A DNA stretch of 64,000 bases, taken from contig CANUEZ040000113.1 in the NCBI GenBank assembly GCA_948099385.1, positions 11,606,501 to 11,670,500 of the forward strand, read 5' to 3'. The stretch's first letter is position 1; the number at the start of each line of letters is the position of its first letter. Below, piece after piece: positions 48,721 to 59,359 of this stretch. A program made the translations under genes and the position numbers. The DNA comes from Fasciola hepatica. Lineage: Eukaryota > Platyhelminthes > Trematoda > Plagiorchiida > Fasciolidae. The notes under the pieces are model-generated. The model was not told the origin of the DNA. It did no database searches and saw only the letters and a program-made list of their open reading frames with translations.

Positions 48721-49585
48721 AATGTCAAATGACTCTTGAAGAAGCTTGCAAGCTTGCATTCACGTGTATAGTACCCGGTAAATGAGAGTAGAGCAGTGCT
48801 TGTGAAAGTGTGTACGAAACCCGGTAATGTGACATCATACTTCACCATGGTGAATCTTGTCCGTGGTGTGAACGACATTACGTGTGAAATGTTTGACGAC
48901 ATGGCGTGAATAAACAAATGAGAAAACAAATGTGTGAGAAAGGGGGCTGGGCATTATTTCGTCACTCTTCATTTTCCCTCTGATCTAAGTGTCTGCCTGC
49001 TTGCTCATCGCGTGACTCTGTTCTCGACCCTGCTTGCATGTGTTTGCTGCCCTATTCGATCTTTCTTGAATGATCCGCACATGGTGGCCGGTTTGTTCAC
49101 GATATGAAGTAGCTATTCATAGATGCTGGACTGTTATTCTTTTATAGCACACAGAGATAACCGAATTCACATTCTCTGACCACTGGATCACAGTCCGGTA
49201 CAAGTGCAGTTACCACATGTTCTATGGATTGAGGTCAAGTCAGTGAAGAAGATGTTTTGTGCACCAAATCCACATCCTCAGAAACTAACAAACAATAAGA
49301 TACAGCAACGAAAATTGTGTGGCTTTACTCAAAATCTCCTAGGTAGGCGATAGTGGATTGGAAGTACACCGAAGCGTATGCATACAGATGTTCGAATTGA
49401 GAAGGGGTGCAGGAAGTGCAAATGCATTAGGAAGCGGATGAGTAGAGTCAGTAAGAATTTTGTGGGTGCTTTTGTCAAACATTGCTATGCTGGGATGTTA
49501 TAAATCGAGTCAAATGTTGTTGGACTATGCCACTGGGAAATGATAAGAGTCAAATTGATCGAGAAATGAGTAGTAAGGCTTGCAG
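48721..49585. other. Unassigned sequence
   Basis: No gene or repeat recognised. Confidence 0.3.
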
Positions 49586-49663
49586 CAAGAGACTGGGAAA
49601 AGTGACGACTGAGATATGTAGCCACTTAGGCAGTGCGGACAAACGGACAAGGCCTTTGCCAAA
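49586..49663 (+). CDS. Weak candidate exon
   Basis: A 78-base stretch between GGCTTGCAG and a GTGAGT donor is open in one frame (KRLGKVTTEICSHLGSADKR). It may belong with the candidate initial exon at 50.5 kb or be chance. Confidence 0.2.
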
Positions 49664-50495
49664 GTGAGTGGGGATAGAGTGGAATATAAAGACATTGTCT
49701 TATTTTCACAAAAATCAGCCAATATTTTCAGACCAATAAGATCACAGTCGAATAGCAATCGGAGGTATTCGACTGAATCAGAATGATTCAGTTTTTCGAC
49801 TTTGGCTGTACTAATGGTGCAATCTTTTTGGAAGTTGGAGTGGCTTCTATGATTTAGCAGACAGAATGCTGTGTCACCACAGTTAATTGGGTGAAGAACT
49901 CAGTTTTAAGCGTCAGACCATTCTGAGATTTTAGTGGTCATTTTGGAGGGTAGAAAAATTGGAATCACTACCATATGCCATGCCCAATACAGCATCATCC
50001 GCATACTTAGTAAGAAGAATATTTTCTGGAACAGGAACGGATTAATTGTGGGCTGAAGACAAAAATGGAAAAACATGGCACGCTGGTGAACGCCATGGAT
50101 GCATAGCGTCCATGCATGGCATCGTTCTATCACTTCCACTGTATAGAAAGGAAATATTTCTAATCTGTGGAATAAAACCACAGTGTGAATTTGGAAAAAG
50201 TAAAGCGGAAAACACCAATATGAATTTCCGGTACTTCTCATCAGGTCTAAAACTATTTGAAGGCACTGGAAGTATGATACACCGCGTTAACAGAAAATCA
50301 CTAGATGGAATGTCAATCCTATCTCAATAGCATTTTTAATGACAGATTACTAAACAGTTTCACCAAATATGTGTTCCCCCTGTCGTCCCTCTTACCTGTG
50401 CTGGATCTGAAACGACCAATGAGAGAAAACTCAATGAGCCCAAAGCACAGTATAGGTCTCATCGGTTTCCACATTTATATAATTCTAATTCTAAT
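49664..50495. other. Unassigned sequence
   Basis: Overlapping frames of 94-111 codons on opposite strands (49906-50330) show no motif or splice context and are left uncalled. Confidence 0.3.
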
Positions 50496-50543
50496 ATGGC
50501 AGCCAACGACTTTACCAATGAGGAACTTTTTCTCCAGCACTGG
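50496..50543 (+). CDS. Candidate initial coding exon
   Basis: An ATG at 50496 opens 16 codons (MAANDFTNEELFLQHW) ending exactly at a consensus donor GTAAGTG, phase 0. The peptide is acidic and free of low-complexity bias. Candidate exons further right on the same strand (52731, 57185, 62166) may or may not belong to the same gene; the phase to 52731 does not match directly. Confidence 0.35.
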
Positions 50544-51817
50544 GTAAGTGTGTAACTTGGATACACTCGCCTCTTCTGTGGAGACAGTTCATCATCTGAC
50601 CTTGTTAGAGCGATATTACGACACATGGTAGGAACACTGATCGCCTGCTTTGCTTTGTTGTGACCTGCATTGATCGCCTTTGTGGAATACTGACGACGCA
50701 GCTGTGAAATCTTCTCTCCAGCGGTGCTCTGAAAGATGATTGCTTACTCAGAATTAGATAAGTCCTTGCTTTTTGATCTGCCACATTTAACGGAGCTTTA
50801 CCAATGACATCACAGTGTACAAATCGCGTCTTTGCTCATGCACCAAACCTGCAAGTCCAGCATTTGTTTTCATCATGAGCTGCATTCCAAATTCACTCGA
50901 ACGATATTGTTGTCTTCGAGCTCTCTATCTTATCATCGAGTTATTCAAGAACAAACCTAACTTTATAAACCAGTAGCAAAAAATGAAGTAGGTTTTGTTG
51001 GGTAAACAGGAAGAACAGGACTATATTCATCCGCGTTAATTATTTCGAGTCCTTGGAAAATTAGTTTTACTTAACATCTTTGAAATAAACTTTGATCACC
51101 AGTCAGTCTTCTCACAAAATACCGAAATATTTACATTCCGATTAACCTTTATATCCTTCTCGCTTCTAGTTCCCATGGTTCACCTGTCCAAATATTCTGC
51201 CTAATATCCCCCTCCCCCCACCCCCCAATAACGACTAGCAATGCGCGCCTAGCAGTGGTTGTGCTCAGTGCTTTACGTCTTTACCATCGTGGTCCCAATT
51301 TACTAATACTACTGAAAACTTGACTTGACCAGATCCCCACTGCAAAATTTTCACTAATTTTAGTCACATTGTTTCGGCATTTTTCTTCTACCCATAACTT
51401 TTCTTGATTTCATAATGATGAACCCTTCAGCCCGGAGGTAGTCCTGCAGTCTTTGTATTTTTTCCTTCGTAAAAGTCATAAAGTTAAAGTTAGTAATAAT
51501 ACTGGGACCAAAAGGCTGCGATGACTTCGTGAGTGACCGCTACAGACCCATCGGCAACCTGTTCCCATCGAAACATTTTGAAATGACCTGACAAGAAGGA
51601 TCACTGGGAAGCTTTACTAAACCTGAAATCGTATCTGTTTTATGTAATGGAACTAAAACTTTCCAAAAGTTCGCACAACAGTTTGTGTTTCTCAATGAAG
51701 CTGTGTACAAAAACATTCTCAATGATTGAAAAATTTACTCACTGTTCTCCATATTTCGCCGCTTAATTTAGAATTTTATTTACTAACTTTATTCCTAATT
51801 TGAAGCTGGAATTTTAT
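50544..51817. other. Unassigned sequence
   Basis: Contains a C-rich run near 51210-51225. On the minus strand a short frame at about 51330-51450 (MTFTKEKIQRLQDYLRAEG) looks coding-like but has no firm splice sites. Confidence 0.3.
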
Positions 51818-52260
51818 TCATCTCCGATGGATCCTTTGAAAATTCGGATGCCATAAAAACCAGACGTAAACTACTAAATAGCAATTTAAGTATTCGTAGG
51901 TCCATTTCAAGAAAGGATATGCTGCCAGCCACTGAAAAATGGCCATAGTTAGCAATGCTTTTCGAAATACTGGTTTGTTTGATTCGACCTAGCCCAGTGC
52001 ACAATATATTTCAGCATGCATCATCATTTCTCAAATAACTACGAATGTCCACGGAAGCACTGTACAGCTCTGCCGCTTTTTCATCCGCCTTGTGTCGAGT
52101 CAACATCAGCAAACATCCACCGAGCGTCAGCTGGGATTCGAAAGGCGAGTAAACGATAGGCAGTCGAGAACCAAAACTGTATAACAAAGCTCCAAAGGCC
52201 ATTGTTCTTCGGCGAGAGTACAACCCCTTTTTATGAAAGCTGATCGATTCTTCAAGGGGA
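51795..52260 (-). CDS. Candidate two-exon 3' end of a minus-strand gene
   Basis: The upstream exon (about 52230 to 52043) encodes FHKKGLYSRRRTMAFGALLY, followed by LTRHKADEKAAELYSASVDI, with clear protein-like composition. A stop follows at 52011, so a donor must lie before it; CATTC|GTAGTT at 52042 is the candidate, though weak. The downstream acceptor (GGCCATTTTTCAG, ending 51932) is strong. Joining them in phase gives SFLEMDLRILKLLFSSLRLV and ends at TAG in 51795-51797. An alternative frame of the second exon reads LAAYPFLKWTYEYLNCYLVV. The 5' boundary is uncertain: acceptors at CCTTGAAG or GATCAG near 52245. No family assigned. Confidence 0.38.
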
Positions 52261-52730
52261 CCAAATATCCAAATATTACTTACAGCTCACCTATAGACGT
52301 TATTTATCGTTCTTGACCAGGAAAAGGTGTGAGAAGGTCATTTCTTGACAGACCATATCTGTTGCTTTCCCATACAGGTCAGTTGACTGGATAGCTTGAA
52401 ACAAGTGTATTGGGGTCCGCGGTTAATGTCATTATACGGTTAAAATAATTCCAAACTACTCCATCGGGGCTGTCATTTTTCACATTTCTCCGCACAATTA
52501 TGAAGACTTGAGCTTTTTAAGCCACTAATTTGCCTACTAAGTGATGTAATAGTAGTGCGTCTCAAACTTCCATTTTATGTGTATAATTCGAATGCTTTTC
52601 TTTTTGAACTATACCCAAGAATGTCGGCTAGTTTTTTCCGTTCGTAAATGCTTGGCGAGAAATCGAATGTCATTATTAGGCCTCAATGGTCCATTTTATA
52701 ACCAACCAACCTGCTGTTTTAACTGTTCAG
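52261..52730. other. Unassigned sequence
   Basis: The plus frame 52577-52873 runs through here into the next candidate exon but shows no start or motif in this part. Confidence 0.3.
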
Positions 52731-52813
52731 TTATCATATATTGGGGTCTACTTGTGAAGCTCTGGTCTTCGTTAAACTCTCAGCGAAATTCCACGCCTAA
52801 CAAACCAGATAAG
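52731..52813 (+). CDS. Candidate internal exon, membrane-segment-like
   Basis: A strong acceptor (CCTGCTGTTTTAACTGTTCAG) opens 83 bases to a donor GATAAG|GTAATA. The frame reads IIYWGLLVKLWSSLNSQRNS, then TPNKPDK: a short hydrophobic helix followed by a polar stretch. Phase 1 in, phase 0 out. Partners not established. Confidence 0.33.
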
Positions 52814-53072
52814 GTAATAATTATATGCGGACACCTCAGTAATACTATTCATTGGAGTGGTTATGCTGCTTAATGTCATTTGGAGTTCATTATAGCTAGC
52901 TCACAGAAGACTTACCGTATTACTTCACAGACTACTAAGATATAAAGGTAATACCGATTCAGATAAATGGATAAACGAAACATCCAGTGGTTGAGAAGGG
53001 AAGGAATCGATAGAGAGACGGTATTCAAAAAAGCTCCAGTGACCATCTTCCAGACCTGCGACAAGTAGTTCC

Positions 53073-54500
53073 TTAAAAAGCGGCTCGATACCGTTTGTCA
53101 AATAATCTGGTAATGACCGGGTTGCAGGCACTGTTGGCCAGGGCAATACAAAACTATATTCCGTTCGACGGAAGAGGTGCCACAACATCTATGACAGCTT
53201 CAGCGATAAGGGAGGTTTTGATTGGAATCCAGAAGATGACGGAACATAGATTCAAGACCGAAACGTTACGCTATGTTTCTTGTTTCACGTCTGAAGGAAG
53301 GTGGAGAAAATGTTTTTTTCGGGATAAATTGCTCAGCTTGATGGAAGAACGATTGAATAGATGGAGAACTGACTCTGTCGGTCCCTTCCCAAAGCCTCAA
53401 ACGTTCTTGTGCAAAGCTTACTTTAAAATCTGATCAAGTTTGTTACGTATAAACTGTTCAAACTTATATCCATCTGCGTTCTTGTTTGAACTTCTCTGGA
53501 CTGGTTGTCGATGTTCGAATGGGTTAAACTACATGTACTATGATGAAAAGTAACAAACCTAATTGCCTTTTCGAAATCGGTCTATAAACGGTTTTTGTGC
53601 GCTGCATTGATAAGATAAATATACCATACCAAACCCCGAAAAGAAACAAGTTTGTGCGGTTTTCCCGGGCACGGTATATGGTATCTTAAAAGCATTTCTA
53701 TGAAACTCCTCAAGAATAAACGGGGGCTATAAAAGGTCAAGTTTGAGACGAATTGTCATGGTGTCTTATAGTAAGTAAATTCTCTGAGTGTGAATGGCTA
53801 TCATTGATGTTAGGTAACTGGAATTGTCTCCTATCTGATCTTGTTCGAATTGTGCGTGATGGAGTAACATACCCGCTTTGAATTCGTCCACTCAGATCTG
53901 TGCTTCTACCAAGAGTAGCATCCACGTATCTCGTGTTTCGTCCGTAACTGCCACAACAGTCACTGCTGTTCACGCAATTGTGAGAACAGATCAGACATCA
54001 GTGACATCAGGACCAAAAGGAAAGGAACTGTCGAACTGATGAAAGTGAGCAAAATCACACGCTTTTTCGTGAAATAGGTCTTATACTGAATAGGTTTTAT
54101 GCATGCTGTCATCCGGTCCGACACCAAGTTATACGTACAAGCAATAGTTAAGTGGTGCCCCATTCCAATCAAATATATACCCCATCCCTTGTGATCGAAA
54201 GGCCAATAACCGTAACACACGAATAGACCAACCAGTGGGATTGCTATGAGTAGATCGGGCAGTGTGAGTGATGTAATAAAACAGTGAGGAGTACGACGCG
54301 GGCCTTTTAGTCATGGCGACGGCGATGATCACCGATAGATTTTCCACAAACAAAAATGAGAAGAATAAAGTAAAGCGAACCGTTAGTCGATAGAGATCAA
54401 GCATTCCGTGAAACCGTTCTGTTTAGATTTGCCAAGAAGCTGGATTTTCCGAGAAAGTATTTGTCGGTGACCATCGAGTGATTCTGAGTAGTAAGTTTTA
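53073..54500 (-). pseudogene. GPCR pseudogene, paralog of the receptor at 15.2-16.8 kb
   Basis: The minus strand preserves the receptor block by block. TM1 reads FLFVENLSVIIAVAMTK (about 54300-54360). TM2 in another frame gives FITSLTLPDLLIAI and CYGYWPF. TM3 and ICL2 read TYNLVSDRMTACIKPIQYKT and TM4 is RVILLTFISSTVPFLLVLMS (53990-54200). ECL2 and TM5 are deleted. A loop-3 relic (DATLGRSTDLSGR, near 53840-53900) aligns with ICL3 of the paralog. TM6/TM7 relics at 53075-53245 read VIFWIPIKTSLIAEA, then a TAG where the paralog has Trp, then FCIALANSACNP and LFDKRYRAAF. Frameshifts, the TM5 deletion, the nonsense codon and loss of Tyr in NPxxY show inactivation. Both copies are on the minus strand, about 37 kb apart. 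Confidence 0.9.
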
Positions 54501-56633
54501 TTCGTTAGGTTGTGCATTCCACAAATACTCCTCATATTTCCTAAGGAATGCATAATTTGTTTGTATTGTGTCTTATAGTTTAGCAATGGTAAATATTTTG
54601 CGTTCATCTGCGACAGTCGACATTCCGTGTTAATAATCTCACGATAAAGCGGACGGAATAATCCAACCAAGGGACAATGAAAATAATTCATTCTAATTGG
54701 TTACGTGTGCCATGAGGAGCAGTGGTCTGTTCAGAGACAGTCATTTAGAGGAGAAGCCAATTTCTGCAGTTCTTACGCTTTTCTACAGCGCGTCAATTTA
54801 AATAAGGAATTCCATTATGCGTGACATTTTATCTGAGCATTGTGTAGGTACCTCAAGTTTAGTTCGGTCAAGCAAGGACAAACGTGGTCAGAGTGAACAA
54901 TAAAATCCAAGATTTAGTGCTCTACTGGCATGCAATACGAGAAACGGCATTTGTACCACTCACTCCTCATTTGTCCAGTGCTCGCTTCAATCATCATCCA
55001 TGCATGTCCATACCGTAGGAAATACATTGGGCGCGTATGACTCATCTTGGCTCAGCCTTGGATAGTGTTTATCGCATAGCATATTTCTGGAGAGCATGAT
55101 CCACCTCAACATCACATGACAGGGCTTGCCAGGTTTGTTTCTACCAATCACATTGTTCATGGATTAGTGACCGTGTACGCGTGTTTTTCTTTACATATGT
55201 TATGCCCATATTCTGGATTACAATCACCAATTTTCAAAGACAGAGCATGAAGTTGCGGAAACATTTCGCTTTGTCTCGCTAGGCCCATAATAGAGTCACC
55301 ATGATGTTTTCGTCTGACAAGTCACGGGGCTCTTTTTCCCAGACCTTACATTTTATGATACCATTTTGATACGCTCTCTTTCTTCTAGTACTTCTTCGAC
55401 TTACCTGACGTAAAGATTTTGTAAAATATTTTGAACCGCTTTCGTGAATCCGGATGAAACACTCTGAACTGCAATAACGTTTAGTTCACGCATACAACCA
55501 CCGAATGATCAATGAATAAGAATACCCGGTGATTTAAGTAACGAATTTTAATCAAACCGTTTATTATGAATAGTTGATTGGCTCACATAACCGGAAATTG
55601 ATCAACTGCAAAAACATCGAGGTAAATGTCATCACAGCCATCGAAAAATTTCGACATTCAGTACGTGCCATACAATGTGAACTACCGTAGAACATAGACC
55701 GTGGTCGCTCAAACCGTTTTCGAATATCACACAAAATACAACAAAAGCTTGCACCAGTCTACTTCAGACACTAAATTATTTAACTGGAGAGTGTGAAAGT
55801 GGCTGCGAATAATTTCTCTTGTTTTATTATACGAATAAAGTAACAAAACACGAAACAATATATTCACCTATATATACTTCTTACATGCAGCCCAACCAAA
55901 GACGAAGTAGGTAATGTTGTTGCAAACATTGCATTGAAAATTGCCAGTCGCTAAAGAAGATCGGGAGTAGGAAAGTGTTCACTACTATTGAAGGGATTTA
56001 CTCGTACTACTCATGCTCGTAATAAATGACCAAACACGGTTGTACGGTTGTTTCATCCTTGTTAGGCATCGTCATCAGACTGGGACTCGAGACCGGGGTA
56101 ATTGACTGTGATTTGAATAGCTAACCAGCAGCTTATCCTAAATGGATCGCAGTGATTTGTTTCACATAAACGCTAAAATATATGGTATCATTATTTTACT
56201 GAATCTGGAAGTTCACTTCACGAGAGAGACTCAAATGAGGACCTCTGATGATTTCTAACAAGCACTACAGCCCCAAATTGCCTCCTCGGCTTTATTAGCT
56301 AATTTCGGGGGGCAAAAATGAATGACTGTTGGATTTCTTCTTAGTAAAAAGTAACTTCAGTGACTGATGCTGGAGTTGATTTCGTAAGCCGGCATCCATT
56401 TTATGACATTGAAATTCATCTCAAAAGTAGCCCAGTACAGATGAAGAATATGCACACATTGCACTGTACATATGTAATGGTAGTGGCGGAGACCTTTGCA
56501 AACGGAAGACGGTAACAAATGCCGTTGAGTTTGGATTTAAGGATTACTGGGTGAAAATGGTAATAACCGTCTCCCAACTGTTCAGAGACCTGTAATTATT
56601 AGTCACCGGTACCAGAAAATGTAAATAACTCAC
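54501..56633. other. Unassigned sequence
   Basis: 5' flank of the pseudogene, then about 2 kb without a recognisable gene or repeat. Confidence 0.3.
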
Positions 56634-56775
56634 GTGAAAAAACTGATTCCAGGAATGAGTGATCGACTTTCGAGTTGCTCATTGTAGTTTGGGGGAGTTC
56701 GGCGAATACTCTCCCATCTGGGAGAACGCATGTTAGATACGTAGATTGTCGTATCAGACAAGCACAAATGAAAGG
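56634..56775 (-). CDS. Candidate internal exon, unknown protein
   Basis: On the minus strand 142 bases lie between a good acceptor (TTACCGACTTGATTGCAG) and a GTGAGT donor. Two frames are open: one reads MRSPRWESIRRTPPNYNEQL, the other CVLPDGRVFAELPQTTMSNS. Both join in phase to a possible 35-base exon at 58189-58223, so phase does not choose between them. Splice signals are good; identity unknown. Confidence 0.4.
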
Positions 56776-57184
56776 CTGCAATCAAGTCGGTAACAATAAC
56801 GAATATTTTGGTTCTTATTTGTATTTTAGCAAAGCATTTTCTCTTGCCCACGAAGAGTGAATTACAAAAAAATACGTGCAAAAATAATTAAAAGTTAGGA
56901 ATGGTAGAATGATGTTAACGAGATGACTGACACTAAGAGGTTCCTCACCAAAGAACACTGCTAGATAAGCAACCCAAACAATTCAAGTCATATAATGGAT
57001 CCAAGGGTAAAATATATAGATGGAAATATTTGTATGATTAGTTTAATTAGTTCTGGGGATTCCAAAAAATGTTCTACAACAAAACAATTGATTTTCATGG
57101 GAGTATGAATTGGTAGTACGTGGCGATTAGGGCGCAGAAATCGAGCACTTCTTTAATCGTCAGTGTGCAACTTGGCTACTACAG
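56776..57184. other. Unassigned sequence
   Basis: AT-rich, no motif; would be intron of the minus-strand candidate gene. Confidence 0.3.
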
Positions 57185-57533
57185 ATTGACGAAGCAAAGC
57201 TCAGTCAGTCGTTGATCCTCAGTTGCGAAGAGATCAGAGTTGATCGATTGGCGTAAGTGTTTATCACTTCTGAGGTACAATCTTCGTACCCTGCCACCTC
57301 CGGGTCGCCAAGACCGCATGTTACCACACCTAACCTATGAGGATTTTGAGTTAGACTCTAACAGAAAGCATGAAAACCTGGTTTCACGACAACACACAAT
57401 ACCGCGCCGTCATTTGGGATTTGCTGTGGCGTGCACTTTGTTGGCTTATCATATTTTAGTCAAGGGATTCGATGACGCCCTTAGTGCCTTTGGCAACAGC
57501 CGACGCTCCGCGAACCGAAAGACAATAGCATAA
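57185..57533 (+). CDS. Candidate terminal exons of a membrane-anchored protein
   Basis: Exon 57185-57252 has an acceptor (CTTGGCTACTACAG) and a consensus donor GTAAGTG and encodes DEAKLSQSLILSCEEIRVDR. The frame resumes in phase after either an unusually short 22-base intron (exon from 57275) or a 112-base intron (acceptor ACTCTAACAG, exon from 57365). It then reads RRHLGFAVACTLLAYHILVK and ends with a basic tail (SRRSANRKTIA) at TAA 57531-57533. The hydrophobic segment about 30 residues before the end suggests a C-terminal membrane anchor. The minus-strand candidate exons on either side would place this gene within an intron of an opposite-strand gene. Family unknown. Confidence 0.42.
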
Positions 57534-58188
57534 CTCTTGGATAGATCAGTCCTTTCACAAAGCATTGCCTTGTCTAATTCAACGGCTGTTTGATTGTTGG
57601 AATCATCCGCACGTCATTCGTGTTCCCTAATCTGAATCTTCTACTCGTTACGTAGTATTAGCCTGTCCCTATCACAGGTTTTCGGGCTTCTATCGGCTAG
57701 TCGCGTACGCTCATTTATCGAAGCTATAACTATTGCTAGCCCATTCCAGAATTTCTGACGTAGGATGACGTTCAGCCTTTTAACCTGATTCATTTGATGT
57801 TAGCATCTCATTAGCCAAACAAGACAAAATTCTATCCCAGGGAACCATGGAGATTTTTAGGAATATAGTTTGTTTTTGTTACGAAGACAATATTTTTACA
57901 AGGGGATAGACTGATGTGGGGATTGGGGCTGTGAATGTTCATAAAATGACCACGTAAATGTTGGTGATTATCTGTCCACAGATTGTTCACACAGTTCTAT
58001 CTAAGTCATCAGTCTATAATCAGTACTCTAAGGTTAGGGTGCTCAAAAAATACATTTTACTGGCAGCGGGAAATGCTCACGCGTTAGAAACTACCATTTG
58101 ATTAACACGAGCAGTTTTTGGTCGATGATGGGTAAATGACAGCCAAATGACACATATATTTGCATTTTTTCGAACTGGAATGACTTAC
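57534..58188. other. Unassigned sequence
   Basis: No reading frame or repeat of note. Confidence 0.3.
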
Positions 58189-58223
58189 ATACAAAAGGAA
58201 TAATGAAATTCCCATCGACTTCA
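58189..58223 (-). CDS. Candidate 35-base micro-exon
   Basis: On the minus strand the acceptor TGTCTGTCTTCGTATAACAG and donor GTAAGTC flank 35 bases open in two frames (EVDGNFIIPFV or KSMGISLFLLY). Each joins in phase to the exon at 56634-56775. Very short exons are known in trematodes, but two strong splice sites are the only evidence. Confidence 0.28.
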
Positions 58224-59359
58224 CTGTTATACGAAGACAGACATGGTTTCACACTTAGCGTGATCATCTTTTATTGACAAAGTTCTTGTATCATAAACTT
58301 TTTTCCTGTTTTATCTTATGAGAATCGGAGCTACAACTTAGAACATTTTGAGACACATTCTAGTTTTGTCAGCCTGATAGTTAAGGAATTTAAGGTGGAA
58401 CAGAATTTACCTAAACCAAAAATTTTCAAATATTTAAGTAGGAAAGTCTAGAAGCCGGTTGAACCTTTTGTGTTAGACGGCTCTGTGGAAGAGTATGATA
58501 TAGATTCCATGATTCCATTTCTATAATGGGAAAAAATAACTTCGGTCTTCATCTACCTTTTCTATGAGCATGTTTTAAGTCGCAACTACTCTTACAGTTG
58601 AGGATATCTGCGCAGTAATGTCTCAGTGGTCTTCTCGTAAGACAAAGTAAGGTGAAGGTGTGGAACGTATTTAAGCTAACCGAGGAAATGTTACGTCAGT
58701 AAAATGGCGTTCTTGATGGAAAATCTTTTATTTGGTTGGTGCTTCGTTTACTACGGGCAACATTTCCCAAGGTAATATTGCAATCAAGTGACCCGTTGAT
58801 GAAGTTTATCATTGGGAACTTATCTCAGTTTGTTCCTATATTTCAGTGTAACGACGACCTAAAACTGCAGCCATGGGCATGATCGTTGAACATCTTCGTG
58901 CTATTTTAACTGAATTAACCTTCAATGGGAAGGAATTACATCTAATATCAGCTTTGTAAAACGAATCAATTTATTATAGCAGGAAGAATTTATGAGTGTG
59001 ATATTATGAATAAATAAGAAAAATACACGCGGTTAGGCAATGATACTGTAGCCTCCGTTACAAATTAAAATCTTTCACGGCTTTGTTTACCTGCCTGTTT
59101 ATGCTGCTCGCGAGTAGTGTAATCAGTATTGCAATTTGTCTAAAAATTGTCAAGAAAACAGAGCGTGCACGACATGAGGCTTGCGTTCACTTTTATGCTG
59201 ATGGATACTGGGAGAGGATGAGTCGGTATCATAGATGCTCCGAATGGATATCTGATGCGAGGCCTGAGCACAGGGAAATCCATTTCTGCTTCCAGTTGCG
59301 AACTCCGTAGACAGACTAGAGTCCTAATCACTCAAAGTCCCACTTGACAGTATTGATCC
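58224..59359. other. Unassigned sequence
   Basis: Contains TTAGACGGCTCTGTG at 58473, shared with 37316. A plus frame at 59083-59310 is not supported. Confidence 0.3.

Noticed and set aside
51818..51931. Peroxin-12-like segment (LAAYPFLKWTYEY) on the minus strand
   Set aside because: The resemblance is a short stretch remembered from the vertebrate protein. The frame ends after 37 codons without a donor, no RING-like zinc motif follows, and the alternative frame fits the splice chain better.
53095..53433. 112-codon plus-strand frame
   Set aside because: It is the antisense shadow of the TM6-TM7 relic of the GPCR pseudogene.
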